Of a stretch of DNA of 64,000 nucleotides, positions 46,184 to 57,398 are shown one piece after another. Positions within the stretch are counted from its first letter, which is position 1. Each line of letters opens with the position of its first letter. Position numbers and translations under genes: made by a program. The stretch spans positions 66,832,463-66,896,462 of the forward strand of contig NC_088173.1 in NCBI RefSeq assembly GCF_028769735.1, read 5' to 3'. The notes under the pieces are model-generated. The model worked only from the letters and a program-made list of their open reading frames with translations, was not told the DNA's origin and ran no database searches. Origin of the DNA: Zonotrichia leucophrys gambelii (lineage: Eukaryota > Chordata > Aves > Passeriformes > Passerellidae).

Positions 46184-49100
46184 CTGCCCCCCGCGCTGGA
46201 CAAGTACAAGAGCATCTATCGCAAGGACTTCTGCTGGCACGACGATTATCACTCCCCCGTCCAGGCACACGTTCCGGTACCGTGCTCCTTTCCTTGCCCA
46301 GGATACCCAGCCCAGGCTGCCAGATCCCCTCCTGGCCCTGCTGGGGACGGGGATGGTGCCAAAGGGAGCCAGGGGTGGCTGCTGTCCCCAGGCTGCTGCC
46401 ACCAGGCTGTGGTCCCCAGGCTGCTGTCACTGTCCCCATGGCTGTGGTCCCCAGGCTGTCCCCATGGCTGTGGTCCCCAGGCTGCTGTCCCCAAGTTGCT
46501 GTCCCCAGGCTGTCCCCATGGCTGTGGTCCCCATGGCTGTGGTCCCCAGGCTGCTGTCGCTGTCCCCATGTCTGTGCTCCCCAGGCTGCTGTCCCCAGGC
46601 TGCTGTCACTGTCCCCATGGCTGCGGTCACTGTCCCCATGGCTGCTGTCCCCAGGCTGCTGTCCCCATGGCTGCGGTCACTGTCCCCATGGCTGTGGTCC
46701 CCAGGCTGCTGTCGCTGTCCCCATGTCTGTGCTCCCCAGGCTGCTGTCCCCAGGCTGCTGTCACTGTCCCCATGGCTGCGGTCACCAGGCTGTGGTCCCC
46801 ATGCTGCTGTCGCTGTCCCCATGCTGTCACCCACCAGCAGCTCCCATCACGCCCAGATGCCCTCGGCCTGTGCCCCCGTCCCTCCTGCGGGAAATCGCCC
46901 TGGCACCCTCGGGTAAAGCTGTTGGTGGGGAGTGATGCTAATTACACTCATTAAGTCAGGGCACTAACGAGCGCTGGCTGCGCCGGTGCCGGAGCCTTGG
47001 GCTGCTGGGAACCCATCCCTGAGAGCCTTGAGGAGGGGAATGCCTTTGGGATGGAGATGGCTCCAACTGCTTTTGGGATGGAGATGGCTCCTTGCCCTGT
47101 CACGGGCTTCAGAGGACTTCTGTGGGGAAGCTTTTTTTTTCTTTTCTTTTTTTTTTTTTTTTTTCTCCCTAATCTCCTGGCAGTGCGAGCGACCCCCTGA
47201 GCTATTTAATCTGATTTGCCTCGCTCGGCCTGCCCCGGTTTAATTGCTTGTGGCAGCCCGGTGGGGACAGCTGCGGTTTGCTCCGGGCCACTGCGGAGAG
47301 GGGCTGGGGGGCACCTTGGGCTGCGGGGCTGCCTGGGGCTCTGCGCTCACCAGAGAGGCGAAAACATCGAGGCTGGGGAGGAAAAGGTGGGGACAGCAAC
47401 AGGGAAATCATTGTGTGAGGGTGCCTGCCAGGGCAGAAGGACACTGCTGCCATTCCTGCCTGGGCAGCAGCCTGGAGAGCTCCTTTTCCCTCTCCCTTTT
47501 CCCTCTCCCTTTTCCCTCTCCTTTCTCCTCTCCTCTCCCTCTCCCTCTCCCTCTCCCTCTCCCTCTCCCTCTCCCAGCAGGGTTTAACCCCTGCCTGCTG
47601 GAACGCAGTTCCCAAGCCCTGTGTCTCCATTTCTTTCTATTTTTCTCCTTCTTCCTTTATTTATTTCATTTAAATTTTAGTTTTGGAAGACTGCACACTT
47701 CCTTCGAGGTGCCAATGTAGCTTGGGAGATAAGAAGGAAGGAAGCTGTGTCTGATTCTCTTGGGTTGCAGCTCCCCTTGGCTCCCTCTCAATGCCAAGGC
47801 CTGCCAAAGCAAGCTGTCCCACTGGGTAGTGTGATGATGAGGTACTCAGAGGCCCAGGTTTCCCTCTTGGCCCTGAGAGGATTTGCTCTTTTTTAAGAGG
47901 GTAAAACAACTGTGATGTTTTTATCTATGAAATTTGGGGCACTAACCAAGGGGAAGGGGAACTCCTTGGGTTAAGGAAGAAGCACTGGCTGGTGAGCCAT
48001 CCCCACCAGGATCTCCTGGAGGCTCTTGTCCCTCTGGAGATACCTCAGGAGAAGTTCTGGCCATTTTCAGTGGTGAGACCCCAGACACAAGGTAGTTCCT
48101 GCAGCCCCCACCTGCCCTGCTGCCAGCCTGGCAAAGGAAAAACATCAGGGGATTGCCCTGGGAACCCTGGGGTTTGAGGGACAGACAGAAACACACAGAG
48201 ACCCAAAACCACAACAGACAAACCCTGTGAGGATGGTGCTTGCTGGCCCAGCAGCCTGGAGCTGGTCACAGCAGCAGAATCCCTTTCTGAGCCCCTAAGA
48301 AGCATCTGGAGCTGCAGCTGGAGGGGCTGGAGGCAGCAGCCACACCAGGATCCTCTCTAGCCTTTCCCTGGTATATACCCTGGACCATTCCTGCTTTTGC
48401 CAGGGCTCCCCCCTCACTCCCACTGCCCACCCAGGGCCCAGCAGAGTCCCAGGCTGTGAGATGGGCAGCCAGAGGACGCTGTGCTGGTTCCTGCACTCCA
48501 GTGAGAGCCCCAGAGCTGCTCTGTGTGCCCTGTATCCCCAGGGATGCTGACCCCACCCGAGCCCAGGCTTGGCTGTGTCGGACCATGCTTCAGCCCCTGC
48601 CCTCCCCAGTTCCTGCCTCTCCATTCTCACAGGACTTTTTTCTGCAGACACCTTCCTACCCTCCTCTGCAAGACCTGCCCAAGTGCTACCTGCCAGAGTT
48701 GCAGCCCTCTGACCTGTCCCCAAGATGGGCACAGAAAATGGAGATTCTGGCCGAGCCCGTGCACGACCTGAGCTGCTGCTCGCCCCTTCCGCCTCCTGCT
48801 CCCGCAGATGACACTGAGGGTAAGGAGCCCTGATGGTGTGCCCAGCTGCTGAGGGGCTGTGTGCTGGGCCTCTGCCAGCCCCCAGCCCCTGCTCTGTGCT
48901 GGCTGGGCACGCAGGGATGGATGGCAGCATCCTGGTGGTGCCTGGGTGCCGGGCTGAGCTGGAGAGGGGTCACACATGGGCACAGCGCCCTGTCACCAGG
49001 AACGTGCAGCGCCCAAAGCATGGCAGTGGGGAGCTGGGGTTTTAGAAACACTTGGGGCATGAAGAGCCCCTTCCAGCAAGGGTTTCTAAGGGTTTTTCTC

Positions 49101-52100
49101 GGGTTGCTGTTGATATTTGCTGCCCCGAGATGTGCAGGGTGTCTCTGCTTCGGCCCGCGCAGCTGAAGAACGAGTCTGGACTCTTCACTTTTCGGTCTTG
49201 AGGTTGTTTATTAATTCTTATCTATAAAATTTTCTTTCTGCCCAGCTGAGATCTGCTCAGCAGGGCAGCCACAGGCACTCTGTGTTGTCCTTTTATACTA
49301 CAAACGATGTATATCATATTTACATTTAATTCCCAATACCCATCACCTATGTTAGACAGTGCACTCCTACTCTGAACCAATCCCAAAGTGCCAACATCAC
49401 TGCCAGAAATGGAGAACAAGAAGAAGAAGGAGAAAGGCTGGACACACCCAAATTCCTCCATCTTGTCCCCATAACCCCCTTACCAAAATTCCTAAAATCT
49501 ACATTTTCACCCTGTGGTTATTTTGTTATTACACCATTCAAACCTGTGTGACTTTCATGTCCTCATACAAAGTTGGTAACTTGCTCCAGGGGTCAAAATC
49601 AAATCCCCAGGTGTTCTGAGCAGCATGCCAGGGTCTCTGAGTCCCCCAGAGGGTTCCTCAGCAACTCTGGACACCCAGAGGGATGTGCTGAGTTCTGACA
49701 CCAGGCCAGCCCAAAGCATGGGTGTGGGGAGCTGAGGTTTTAGAAACATCTTGGTGCATGAAGAGCCCCTTCCAGCAAGGGTCTCAAAGGGTTTTATCTT
49801 CACAGCTCTGCTGGGATGGAGGGAGATGCACCCAAGCCCACATTGCAGGGAGGGAAAAGGGCTCTGGTTGGGTGTGAGGGGTTTGTGTGGTTCAGAAAAC
49901 CCTTCTGCTAAGGGTACAGCAAATGTGCTGGTGGCCAGCCCTCAGCCACACCGTTTAACAGCTTGCTTGCATGGATTAAAATACTCAGGAAAACAAAAGG
50001 AGTGGTCACCAAGCATCATTCTGACATGCTCAGCCAAAGATTTTTCTCTGAGTTCCTGCTCGAGAGGGAAGAGGTGTCATTGCTCAGCAGTGCTCAGAAG
50101 CAAACAGGAGACATGGCCAGGGATGTCCTCTCTGCTCCCTGAGCTGATCCCTCCCAGTGTGGATGCCTGGATCTCTGGATCCTTCCATGATCACAGGGAG
50201 CAAAGACACAGCCACCTCCTGTGGCTTAATGCCACCCTGACAGAGAGGTGAAGGGAGCCCTGGTGGCTTTTCCCTCTCCACTCAATAGAAGGAGAGTCTG
50301 GACAAGCAGCTCAGACAGAGGTGTCTCCATATGGACTCCACTTACCCTGAGGGCTGCAAAGATCTCCTTGCCAAGCCCATTGAAGGAGCCTTATGCTAAT
50401 GACAAAATCTCTGTGGGCTTTTCCCTTCCTGCTCTCCCCTGTGTACCCAGCAGTGCAGTTTTTCCCCCTCTCACACACAGACCTGCTGCAGAGGGTCTCC
50501 TTTTAGCAATGTGGAGGCAGTGGGCTCCTTCTCCTTGCTTTGCACCAACATAAATCCTTCCCCTACTTGAGTCAGGAACCACCAAAATTGATGCACCCCA
50601 GCAAAGCTCTGCTGAAGTGACTGGGTCTCCCCTGATTTTTGCCAGCTGGGACCCCAATTACCCTATCCAAAGGGCAGGATCTGGGTCAGTTATTGATGGT
50701 GATTCCTGGCTAATTCACCTTCTTCTCCTCCCAGTCTCAGGGGTGTTGGAGCCAAGGGAGCCACCACCACCTGCTAACGTGGTCACCTACCAGCAGTTTG
50801 CCCAGGATTTGTACAAGGAGGTGCTGTCCAATGCTGATAAATACAAAACCAAGAATACGAGGTCATGTGTCCTACTGCAAGGTCAGTGGATGGAGGCTGT
50901 GGAAACTGCCCCATGTGAACAACTGGTGGCCTTCAGCCTGGTTTTATGGTTTTTAATATAATTCCAGAAGAGACTGAGGAGGGTGAAGGGAAAATGAGTG
51001 ACACAGGAAGGGTTCACAGATCCCCTGTAACCATCTGCCCATGGGTGGGGAGGAAGCAGGGCAGAGAAAAACAGTTATCCTCTAGAAGAGGTTGGAGTGT
51101 TGTAAAGGGTGTTTCTTTCACCCCAGTTTCCAGACAGCCATGGACCACATCCCATGGACCACAGCTCAGTGTGGCCTCCCTGGAAATAATGTCATAAAAC
51201 AGGAGCTGAGTTGTATAACAGCCTGACATGGCCATGCACATGTGAGACACCTGAAACCTCAGCCTCAGTGAAAACAACAAAAATACTCCACTAATTACTC
51301 ACTATGGGAATCAGTCACTTTTAAAACACCCAGAAAACCTCTCTGCAATGGGTGGCTCTTCTTTGTGTGTCCTCCCTGCATGTTTATCCCCAGATAGCTT
51401 GATCAGAAGGACACACTGTTCACACACAGATGAGACATCTCTGGAGAGTCTGGTGGGAGATGGTGCCTCTTCAAACCAGCTCCCACAGGGATTTTGGGGA
51501 AGATATCACAGCAGATGTGACGGTCCTCAATTAGGGGTTAAGTGAGCCATGAATCTCCTCCTTGGTTTAGTCCCCGATGAGTGGCAGGATGGAAAAGAAA
51601 ATAGACAGTATGGGAAAATGTATACCAGGTGCCAAGTCAATATCCAGACAGGAAGATGACAAGATGTCATTTCCAGGTCTGCCTTGTGTGGCTTCCCTCA
51701 CACAGGCTATAGAAAATAAAGGCTGAATAATCTTATCTAAATGACCTTATCTACACCAGGGAAGCAATTCCTCCATTTTCCCTTGGTTAATCCCTTCATC
51801 ATGCTAACTCCAACAGGAGAGCTGGAAGCACAAACAGCCAATGGAGCTCAGGGGAAGGGGGAACACTCAGACTATGCAATATAGGAGACAGAATTCCAAA
51901 AAGTCTTTAAATTATTTGGACTCTCTTTCACTAGACTGCTCTGACCTTGACTGGAAAAGTATCTACAAGCAAGATTTTGAGCCCCGGAGAGGGATCCATG
52001 CTGGACTGTACACAGAGGAGATAAGGCCTTCTCCCATTTTCCCTGAAGATCTCCGCTTCAATGAGTAAGGGAGAGGTGGGATAGGAGGAGAGGGTGCCTG

Positions 52101-53234
52101 CTGGGACTGGGGGACGGGCTGGGAGTAGCTCAGGGAGGTTTTGGAGCTGCTTGGCATTGGAAGGTGTTTCTCAAATGTATTTCTCCTTGTCCGTGTTATG
52201 CAATGAGCCCAAGGAAATTCCCTCGGGGACAAATCCACTCCCAAAGCCTGATCAGCCTTTTCTTAGAAAATTTAGAAGTGGGGTTGATAGGAGTGGGGAG
52301 ACAACTCCTGGGACAGCCTCATCCCTGTGGAAAGAAGATCCCCATGGGGCTGGGGCAGGAGACATGTCTCATCATTTCCATGGCCAGGCTTCCCCTGGGA
52401 AAGGCTCTCCCAAATCAAACAGGGCAGGAGCTGTTTGCAACATGACTCATCTGCACACTATGAACCAAGCAGGCATAAACTGCTCCTCAGCTCTCATTTC
52501 TCACTGGAAAGGCCATTCCTCCCCGCTGCCTCATGCCCCCCACCTCCCCCAAACACACAAATATTTCAGCTCTGCACTGCAGATTTTAATCTGTGATCCT
52601 GGAGTTGTATGTGGGGTAGAGACTGTGCCTGTGTAATGGTTGGTCCGGGTGGGAGATGGATCCTGGTGACAGCCATGTGTGTTGCAGCATCTGCCCATTC
52701 CTGATGGACACAGGCTGTTCCCCTCTCCCCCATCCCACCTGAATGTGCTTTTGTTTGCCCCACACAGATTCCTGGCTGGGTGGCCAAAGTCCTGAATGGG
52801 TCTTACTAAATTGATGCCAAAATTACCCCAGAGTAGGTGGTGTAGAGAAACCTCTCTCTGACACCTAAAAGTCATTCCTTTTAGAGGGCATCCTTGCAGT
52901 ATTGAGTGATAAGCAAGATAAACAGCTAAAATGTCAAAAATAATGAGAACAAATGGCTTATTTTACAGTGGAATCAACCATCCCCAGACCTGTTGGTGAG
53001 GGGAGGCAGGAGGGGAGGCAGATCCCTTATCCTGGCACACGAATCACAGTGTGGAGGTGCTCTCCTCATGCCCTTCTCCGTGTCCTCTGCAGGAACCGCT
53101 GGGTGACTGAGTATGGAGACAGCTACAGCATCTTCCTGAAGAACCTGGACTGGTCCTCTCCCATCTCTGCCCAGTGGCTGCCCTTCGGGAAGGACGCGCG
53201 ATGGACGCCGCGGTGGAAACTGATCGGGAACTGA
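46184..53234 (+). CDS. Unnamed KSIY(R/K)xDF-motif protein, 5' incomplete
   Basis: Five exons: 46184-46276, 48648-48819, 50741-50881, 51935-52064 and 53093-53234 (TGA stop). Junction phases are 0, 1, 1 and 2 and all agree; acceptors follow pyrimidine tracts and donors are GTACCG, GTAAGG, GTCAGT and GTAAGG. They total 225 codons plus stop; the start codon lies in an unseen upstream exon. The protein is soluble, Tyr/Trp/Pro-rich, without signal peptide or membrane segment. A motif occurs twice, DKYKSIYRKDFCWHDDY in exon 1 and LDWKSIYKQDFEPRRG in exon 4, with VVTYQQFAQDLYKEV between; the C-terminus is W- and P-rich (AQWLPFGKDARWTPRWK). Short Tyr/Phe motif repeats like these are seen in SAXO- and SPMIP-type ciliary or sperm microtubule inner proteins; that is a resemblance in style, not a homology I can prove. 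It is not TEX37, whose human gene lies near FOXI3. The weak point is the GTACCG donor. Confidence 0.75.
46385..46840. repeat. GC-rich minisatellite in intron 1
   Basis: About 450 bp built from words CCCCAGGCTGCTGTCCCCAT and GGCTGTGGTCCCCAGGCTG. A higher-order unit of about 170 bp is visible: the run around gctgtccccatgtctgtgct recurs at about 46557 and 46711. It keeps three frames open (250-268 codons), which makes a false long exon; the true exon stops at 46276. Confidence 0.92.
46841..48647. other. Rest of intron 1, simple repeats
   Basis: Contains a T-rich run at about 47131-47164 and a pyrimidine tract at 47485-47576 made of CCCTTTTCCCTCTC then (CTCCCT)n, ending CCCAGCAG. The tract plus AG resembles a splice acceptor, but no convincing exon follows. 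The neighbouring 47216-47387 stretch is CpG-enriched. Confidence 0.6.
48996..49096. repeat. Left ~100-bp direct repeat flanking LTR
   Basis: Runs from CCAGG to AAGGGTTTT and abuts the LTR that starts at 49097. It matches 49701-49795 at roughly 88-90%, sharing CCCAAAGCATGG, GTTTTAGAAACA and CATGAAGAGCCCCTTCCAGC. Confidence 0.85.
49097..49700 (-). mobile_element. LTR family C, copy 1, in intron 2
   Basis: Minus-strand unit of 604 bp starting TGTCAGAACTCAGC (from 49700). It has a TATA-like AGTATAAAAGG (about 49289-49299 on the minus strand) and AATAAA just before ACAACCTCAAG, and ends in a terminal hairpin TCTCGGG...CCCGAGA. It matches the copy at 59533-60159 along its length, including GGGGGACTCAGAGACC-like and GTTACCAACTTTGTATGA words. 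It lies in an intron, antisense to the gene. Its flanks are the two ~100-bp direct repeats. Confidence 0.8.
49701..49795. repeat. Right ~95-bp direct repeat flanking LTR
   Basis: Starts CCAGG right after the LTR 5' end and finishes AAAGGGTTTT, matching 48996-49096 flush at both ends. Confidence 0.85.
49796..51934. other. Introns 2-3, otherwise plain
   Basis: Apart from the exon at 50741-50881 no further coding sequence or repeat family is recognised. A 166-codon frame at 49751-50251 has no domain and no splice sites that fit. Confidence 0.5.
52791..52999. repeat. 209-bp duplicated segment, copy 1 (intron 4)
   Basis: CCTGAATGGGTCTTACTAAA through CAGACCTGTTGGTGA. A ~92% identical copy in the same orientation lies at 54800-55007. 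This copy ends about 93 bp before the last exon, so it supplies part of the intron near the acceptor. Confidence 0.9.
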
Positions 53235-53390
53235 GCGCTGCCAGGGTGGCTGTGGTGAGCACCAGCACCATCCGCTGGCCCTCAGGGCTGGGGTTTCGGT
53301 GGGGAAAAGTATAAACAGTCCTGGGAGCTGGTACAAACTACCATGAGAGCTGAGAGTTTGGCTGCTGGAATGTTCTGAGCAGCGGCATTT

Positions 53391-53955
53391 GTCCCAGCTG
53401 AGTGCAGGAGGGTTGGGTGAGAGATAACCTTCAAAGGTCCCAACCAAAACCATTCCATGATTTTGTTCTGTCCCAGCTCAGTGCAGGAGGGTTGGGTGAG
53501 AGATGACCTTCAAAGCTCCCTTCCAACCAAAACCATTCTATGATTTTGTTGTGTCCCAGCTCAGTGCAAGAGGGTTGGATGAGATAACTTCAAAGGTTCC
53601 TTGCAACCAAAACCATTCTATGATTTTGTTGTGTCCCAGCTCAGTGCAAGAGGGTTGGATGAGATAACTTCAAAGGTTCCTTGCAACCAAAACCATTCCA
53701 TGATTTTGTTCTGTCCCAGCTCAGTGCAGGAGAGTTGGGTGAGAGATGACCTTCAAAGGTCCCATCCAAAACCATTCTATGATTTTGTTCTGTCCCAGCT
53801 CAGTGCAGTAGGGTTAGATGAGAGATGACCTTCAAAGCTCCCTTCCATCTAAAACCATTCTATGATTTTGTTCTGTCCCAGCTCAGTGCAGGAGGGTTGG
53901 ATATGAGATAACTTCAAAGGTCCCTTCCAACCAAAACCATTCCATGATGTTCTGG
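53391..53955 (+). repeat. Minisatellite, 7 x ~80 bp, CR1-tail-like
   Basis: Seven units each starting GTCCCAGCT(C/G)AGTGCA and ending AACCATTC(T/C)ATGATTTTGTT, 79-83 bp long. The unit end (TTCAAAGGTCCC, CAACCAAAACCATTCTATGAT) matches the terminal part of avian CR1 elements, so this is probably an amplified CR1 tail. Two neighbouring units (53554-53713) are almost identical, a sign of recent expansion. The array begins about 157 bp after the stop codon and would lie in the 3'UTR of the upstream gene. Confidence 0.9.
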
Positions 53956-54329
53956 GCTCCTAGAAAGTGATTTTCCAACCAGATCTAATTAGGAGGATGT
54001 TTTTCACTGTGAGGGTGGTCAGACACTCTCTGGAGAGTGGAGAGGTGGGAAATGGCCTGGAGATGTTCACTGGGTGACAATGCTGGGTCTGAGGAGCCTC
54101 ATCTGGGCTGTTGGACCAGGACACCCACATTATTGCACATTTTTCTGATTTCTTTTAGGATGTGTTACCTATGTTGTTCTGTGATTACAGCTCTTTGGCC
54201 CTCCAAGCTGCCTGTGTGATCCTGCTCATCAGAGACCCCGAAAGCCTTGGAAACCTCATCACTACCAAACCCACCACGTGTCTGTCAGATGTGAAATGCT
54301 TGGCAAAGACTTCTTTAAGTGCAAATTAT

Positions 54330-54335
54330 GATTAA
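54330..54335 (+). terminator. Possible poly(A) signal ATTAAA
   Basis: ATGATTAAAATCTCC lies about 1.1 kb after the stop at 53234 and is the first reasonable hexamer I noticed. A 3'UTR using it would contain the 80-bp array. Confidence 0.25.
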
Positions 54336-54799
54336 AATCTCCCATGAATCTCAGCTTTTATCATTGTCAGGAAATGTTTTTTTTTTTTTTGAGGGGACAG
54401 TGGAGGTTACAGAGCTAAAATTGCCACTTTAAAGAGAACTTGATGATAAAACTTTGACTCCCAGCAAGAAATAGTGTGTGTTAAACAGCATTGTTGGTGT
54501 TAATTTACTCTCTAAACCTTGTGCACTTACAGGGAGGGAAATATCCCATGTTTTCCAGGGCAGCTGAGTACCAGCCTTGCAGAGCTCCTTCCCCTCCTTT
54601 ACATTTAACAACTTATTCCGATTTTTGACCATCAATTTCAGCTAATGCTGGGCAAACGGGAATTGAGTTTGCCGTGTCCATTCGGGAATTTTAGGTTTCT
54701 GGAGGGTTCAAGGCTGCTCCCAGCCTGAAGATGGCAATGGAGAGCTGCTGAACCCAGACCTGGAAAGGGCTGACAGCTCTTCTGCTGTGCCTTTAGTGA

Positions 54800-55007
54800 C
54801 CTGAATGGGTCTTCTAAATTGATGCCAAAATTATCCCAGACTAGGTGGGGTAGAGAAACCACTCCCTGACACCTGAAAGTTATTCCTTTCAAAGGGCATC
54901 CTTGCAGTACTGAGGGATAAGCAAGATAAACAGCTAAAGTGTCAAAAATAATGAGAACAAATGGCTTATTTTACAGTGAAATCAACTATCCCCAGACCTG
55001 TTGGTGA
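54800..55007. repeat. 209-bp duplicated segment, copy 2
   Basis: Second copy of 52791-52999, about 2.0 kb downstream and in the same orientation. Homology stops sharply at both ends; the sequence between the copies is not duplicated. Confidence 0.9.
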
Positions 55008-56126
55008 CAGGATCTGTGTAGACACAGCAGCACACTGGTCCCTGCCCCAAGGAGTTCATAATCTAAATTTGCAGGATTTAGCAAAATAATGTCTGGCAGA
55101 CAAGTTGACGATACAGGGAGTAGAATGGGCCGGCGTTTCTCAGAGCTGCTCTGGTGTGGGGCATTGCTGACCACAGCTCAGGCAGCATTTGGGATTTCCT
55201 CTGTAGCTGAGTGTACTGGACTGGTGGCAATTTTGGAGGGCAGAAACAATGAAACTAACTTTAACCTAAAAAATAGGGGGGAAATACTTGCTTAGATTGG
55301 AGAGGAGACAGAGTTCGACTTCTTTGAGGAAAATGAGACCACGAGAACTGAGATGCTCTCAAGGGCAATATGTGCTTTTACACCACTTAAAATTTACCCT
55401 GTGGCCTTACTGATAACTTTAATAAAAAAAGCATCATTTTCCTGTCTCCCCATGCTGGAGTTGGGCTCCTCAAACTGATCTCCACCCTGCTCTGCTGGGT
55501 TTTGCTGCACTGATGGGGGCTGTGTCTATATAAAGTTCTCAGAGCACATATACAAGGTAATATCACTAGGAAAAAGCATATTGCTAAATTGTAATCACAA
55601 CCACAGTGAAAAAATGGCTGGATAAAACATTGGGTTTGTGCTGTCAGGAGCAGTAATGAGGATGTTCAATCAGGCAGGTGGATGCTGGGTTTGCTGAAGG
55701 GGTCCTTAAGTTTGTGCCAGGGAGAGGGAAGGAAGCTGCTGGTGTTGGAGATAAATGCCCTTCCTGCTTTTCCTGGCAGCATCCTGGCTGGTGCTTCCCA
55801 GATTTGGAGACCAGGCTTAGAGATGCAGCTTTTGGAAGCTCAGTCCCCACAAAGGATCCAGCCTGTTGCATCCTCATCTCCTGCCATTCCTCCTCCCAAA
55901 AAGCAAGGTCTTTCAAACCTCGGTTTCTCCAGCCCTCATTGCCCCTTCCAAACACAGGTCTGTGTGTCATGGCAGTGATTGTTGTTAGTGCTTTTACCCC
56001 ACCCCAGCTCCCTGGGAATGGGAATTGTGATGGTCCCAAGGCAGTTCAAACACACCAAAAGGCTCCCACACCTCCCCAGGAGTCACTGCTGCACGCAGGG
56101 GACATTCAGGCTGTGTGCAAATAGAT
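55008..56126. other. Gene-free intergenic DNA
   Basis: No exon or repeat recognised. A 148-codon plus frame at 55678-56124 overlaps a 131-codon minus frame; neither has a domain. Confidence 0.45.
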
Positions 56127-56132
56127 CCAGAT

Positions 56133-56517
56133 TGTCACAGACATATTTTTAAGAAAAATCCTTTCCTTAGGGTTTTTCCTCCTAAAAAGCTGAGAGGCCT
56201 CAGGAACAAAATGCAAACATTGATTATCTGCTGCTGTGGAATGCAACAGGTGCATCTGTGATTGGTCTCATGTGGTTGTTTCTAATTAATGACCAATCAC
56301 AGTCAGCTGGCTCGGACTCTCTGTCTGAGCCACAAGCTTTTGTTATCATTCTTTCTGATTCTATTCTTAGCCAGCCTTCTGATGAAATCCTTTCTTCTAT
56401 TCTTTTAGTATAGTTTTAATGTAATATAGATAATAAAATAATAAATCAGCCTTCTGAAACATGGAGTCAGATCCTCGTCTCTTCCCTCATCCTGGGACCC
56501 CTGTGAACACCCTCACA
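56133..56517 (+). mobile_element. Solo LTR, family A, copy 4
   Basis: A 385-bp unit starting TGTCACAGAC and ending CACCCTCACA, flanked by a perfect 6-bp target duplication CCAGAT (56127-56132 and 56518-56523). This copy fixes the family boundaries. Confidence 0.93.
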
Positions 56518-57398
56518 CCAGATGGCAGAAGGGAGCAGACACAGAATCAGGTTTTCAATTTTCATGTTCAAATTAAAGGCTCCAAGGCTTTTCAGTGGAT
56601 GGATCCTGTTCATGTGAGTGACACAGGGTTAACACTGAAGAGCACTGGGGCCAAAAAGAGGTGAGAAGCTCTAGATAATACCTGGCTAACAACATCCATT
56701 TCCAGTCCCTTTTCTCCAGCACCAAGATGACATCAGCCATGAGCTCTACAGGGTTCCAAAAGTAATGCAGGCAGGTTTTACAGAAGTAACAAAATCCAAG
56801 AGAAAACCCCTGAAACAACCCAGAAAACAAGCTGGGCATGGGTCAGGAAGTGGCTGGGGGGGATTAGGAGATGTTTTCCAGGATCCTGTTGCCTCATTAC
56901 TGCTATGGCTGAGACATATTTCTTCAGAGTATTTGGTGCTTCCCTGTGTCCAAAACAGAGGAACATCCCTGGATGGAGGCTGCTCTGCTCTGGGGAGAAT
57001 CACTGGAGCCATGAGAAGGACAATCTGTTCCCTCTCAGGACACTCAGTTGGTCCCATCACAAGAAACATAACCCAGTCAATGTAAAATTTGCAGCTTTTC
57101 CCTCCCAGCTTCCAGCTTCAGAAAAAACCAGGTTTTTAGTAAGGTTGAAGTGATGCTTTTTACCTGAATGCCTTAGTGCCACCTCCTGGGTAGAAGGGGA
57201 AATTCTCATTTTGGAAGTGGAATTGAACTCCCTTGGCTGTTCAGCCATTAGAATCCCAACTGGCATCAGGATCCCACACCCTGCCTGGTCCTGCTGAGCT
57301 GCTAAAGAATTGTCTTCCCTGGGATTCATAATGGAGATGTCTGTGCAGGGAAAAGGATGCTCTGGGTTCATCCCTCATCTTCATCACAAATATTGAAC
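56518..57398. other. Host DNA between two family A LTRs
   Basis: About 0.9 kb without gag, pol or env-like frames. Both bordering LTRs have their own target duplications, so this is not a shortened provirus. Confidence 0.6.

Noticed and set aside
46129..46954. Three overlapping plus frames of 251-268 codons
   Set aside because: They are kept open by the GC-rich minisatellite. Only the 31 codons at 46184-46276 connect to the later exons in phase.
47465..47582. Pyrimidine tract with AG as a splice acceptor
   Set aside because: Simple-sequence CT repeat; the following 30 codons have no family match and the phase-consistent next exon starts at 48648.
46184..53234. Identity as TEX37, a FOXI3 neighbour in mammals
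   Set aside because: Position made it attractive, but the visible protein does not resemble what I know of TEX37, so no symbol was given.
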